Positions 5,214-5,897 of a stretch of 5,897 bases of DNA are shown in pieces. The notes below the pieces were generated by a model that saw only the letters and a list, made by a program, of their open reading frames with translations, was not told the DNA's origin and did no database searches. The stretch covers positions 1-5,897 of the forward strand of contig NZ_CBFIHX010000168.1 in the NCBI RefSeq assembly GCF_965662505.1. Direction: 5' to 3'. How positions within the stretch are numbered: position 1 is the stretch's first letter; the number at the start of each line of letters is the position of its first letter. Position numbers and translations under genes: made by a program. The DNA comes from Pseudomaricurvus sp965662505 (GTDB taxonomy: Bacteria > Pseudomonadota > Gammaproteobacteria > Pseudomonadales > Cellvibrionaceae).

Positions 5214-5897
5214 ATGCCCTACGGAACTGTTCAGGCCGACGCCGGCCTCACCAAACCTGTTACCACCCTCAGCCTGCGCAAGATGAAAGAAGAGGGCACC
5301 AAATTTGCCACGGTTGCTCTGTACGATGCCCCCATGGCCGCCATGGCGCAGAAGTGCGGCGTAGAGGTTGTGTTGATTGGAGACAGCCTGGGCATGACTG
5401 TGCTCGGTTACGACAGCACCATCCCCGTAACCATGGAGCAGATGATCTACCACGTGGAAGCGGTGAAACGCGGCAACAATAAATCCCTGATCATGGGCGA
5501 CCTGCCCTTTATGACCTACGCCACGCCCGATCAGGCAATGGTCAACGCCACCCGCATCATGCAGGCCGGCGCACAGATGGTAAAAATTGAAGGCGGCGAG
5601 TGGCTCGCACCCACCGTGCAGATGCTCAGCGATCGCGGTGTGCCCGTGTGTGCGCACCTGGGTTTAACCCCTCAGTCTGTGAACAAGCTGGGTGGCTTCC
5701 GGGTTCAGGGCCGCAGTGAAGAACAGGCAGAACAAATACTGGCAGACGCCAAGGCGCTGGACGATGCCGGTGCCGATTTGCTGGTTCTGGAGTGTGTGCC
5801 CACGGCGCTGGCCAAACGCATCACCGAGTCCGTCAGCATGCCCACCATCGGAATTGGTGCCGGTACCGACACTGACGCTCAGGTACTGGTGATCAAT
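5214..5897 (+). CDS. panB: 3-methyl-2-oxobutanoate hydroxymethyltransferase (PanB), 3' end cut by the window
   Basis: First committed enzyme of pantothenate/CoA synthesis: transfers a hydroxymethyl group from 5,10-methylene-tetrahydrofolate to 2-oxoisovalerate, giving ketopantoate. The visible part is 228 codons, still open at the edge; the family is about 265 residues, so some 45-50 codons are missing. Active-site residues follow E. coli numbering with a +12 shift: GDSLGM with Mg ligand D57, D96 in GDLPFM, K124 and E126 in MVKIEGGEW, H148 in CAHLGLTPQSVN, and E193 in LLVLECVP. IGIGAGT lies near the right edge. The +12 shift reflects an N-terminal extension before KPVTTLS. The ATG at 5214 has only a weak GAAAG (5199-5203) upstream, and an in-frame GTG at 5205 is a less likely alternative. 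Folate made through FolK supplies its cofactor. panC often follows panB but is not visible here. Confidence 0.95.
   Translation, partial: MPYGTVQADAGLTKPVTTLSLRKMKEEGTKFATVALYDAPMAAMAQKCGVEVVLIGDSLGMTVLGYDSTIPVTMEQMIYHVEAVKRGNNKSLIMGDLPFMTYATPDQAMVNATRIMQAGAQMVKIEGGEWLAPTVQMLSDRGVPVCAHLGLTPQSVNKLGGFRVQGRSEEQAEQILADAKALDDAGADLLVLECVPTALAKRITESVSMPTIGIGAGTDTDAQVLVIN

Noticed and set aside
5076..5657. 193-codon minus-strand open frame overlapping the kinase end and panB
   Set aside because: It is antisense to panB, whose catalytic residues are intact. The translation is rich in His and Gly, as expected from a codon-bias shadow, and matches no family I know.

Overview
The window looks like a gammaproteobacterial chromosome segment of moderate GC content. 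The order pcnB - folK - (deoxynucleoside kinase) - panB, with an unlinked TonB-dependent receptor upstream, points to a marine or environmental gammaproteobacterium. I would guess near Cellvibrionales or Pseudomonadales, but this rests on remembered gene order and protein resemblance, not on a search.

Layout. Positions 1-141 are the unresolved left edge: reading frames are open on both strands and no gene can be assigned firmly. Positions 142-207 hold a compact iron-regulated promoter, with a good Fur-box match lying in the spacer between a plausible -35 and -10, followed by a strong ribosome binding site. Positions 208-2352 encode a complete FhuE-like TonB-dependent siderophore receptor. It ends in two consecutive hairpins, so it is probably a single-gene transcription unit. 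Positions 2439-2541 are the leader of the next operon. That operon runs pcnB (poly(A) polymerase I), folK (HPPK of folate synthesis), a deoxynucleoside kinase, and panB (ketopantoate hydroxymethyltransferase), which is cut by the right edge.

How the genes work together. The receptor imports a ferric siderophore, probably of the hydroxamate type, when iron is scarce. In the downstream cluster, FolK feeds tetrahydrofolate synthesis and PanB consumes 5,10-methylene-tetrahydrofolate to start pantothenate/CoA synthesis. The deoxynucleoside kinase salvages deoxynucleosides. PcnB adds 3' A-tails that promote RNA decay. pcnB and folK are separated by 4 nt and are probably translationally coupled.

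No new multi-gene system is evident; all five main genes belong to known families. The most unusual features are at gene junctions. The folK/kinase junction and the kinase/panB junction each carry a short imperfect tandem repeat (periods about 22/19 nt and 19 nt) that begins inside the upstream gene's last codons and includes its stop codon. folK and the kinase are also in the same reading frame, separated by a single TGA. A double TAACGTTA dyad sits upstream of panB.
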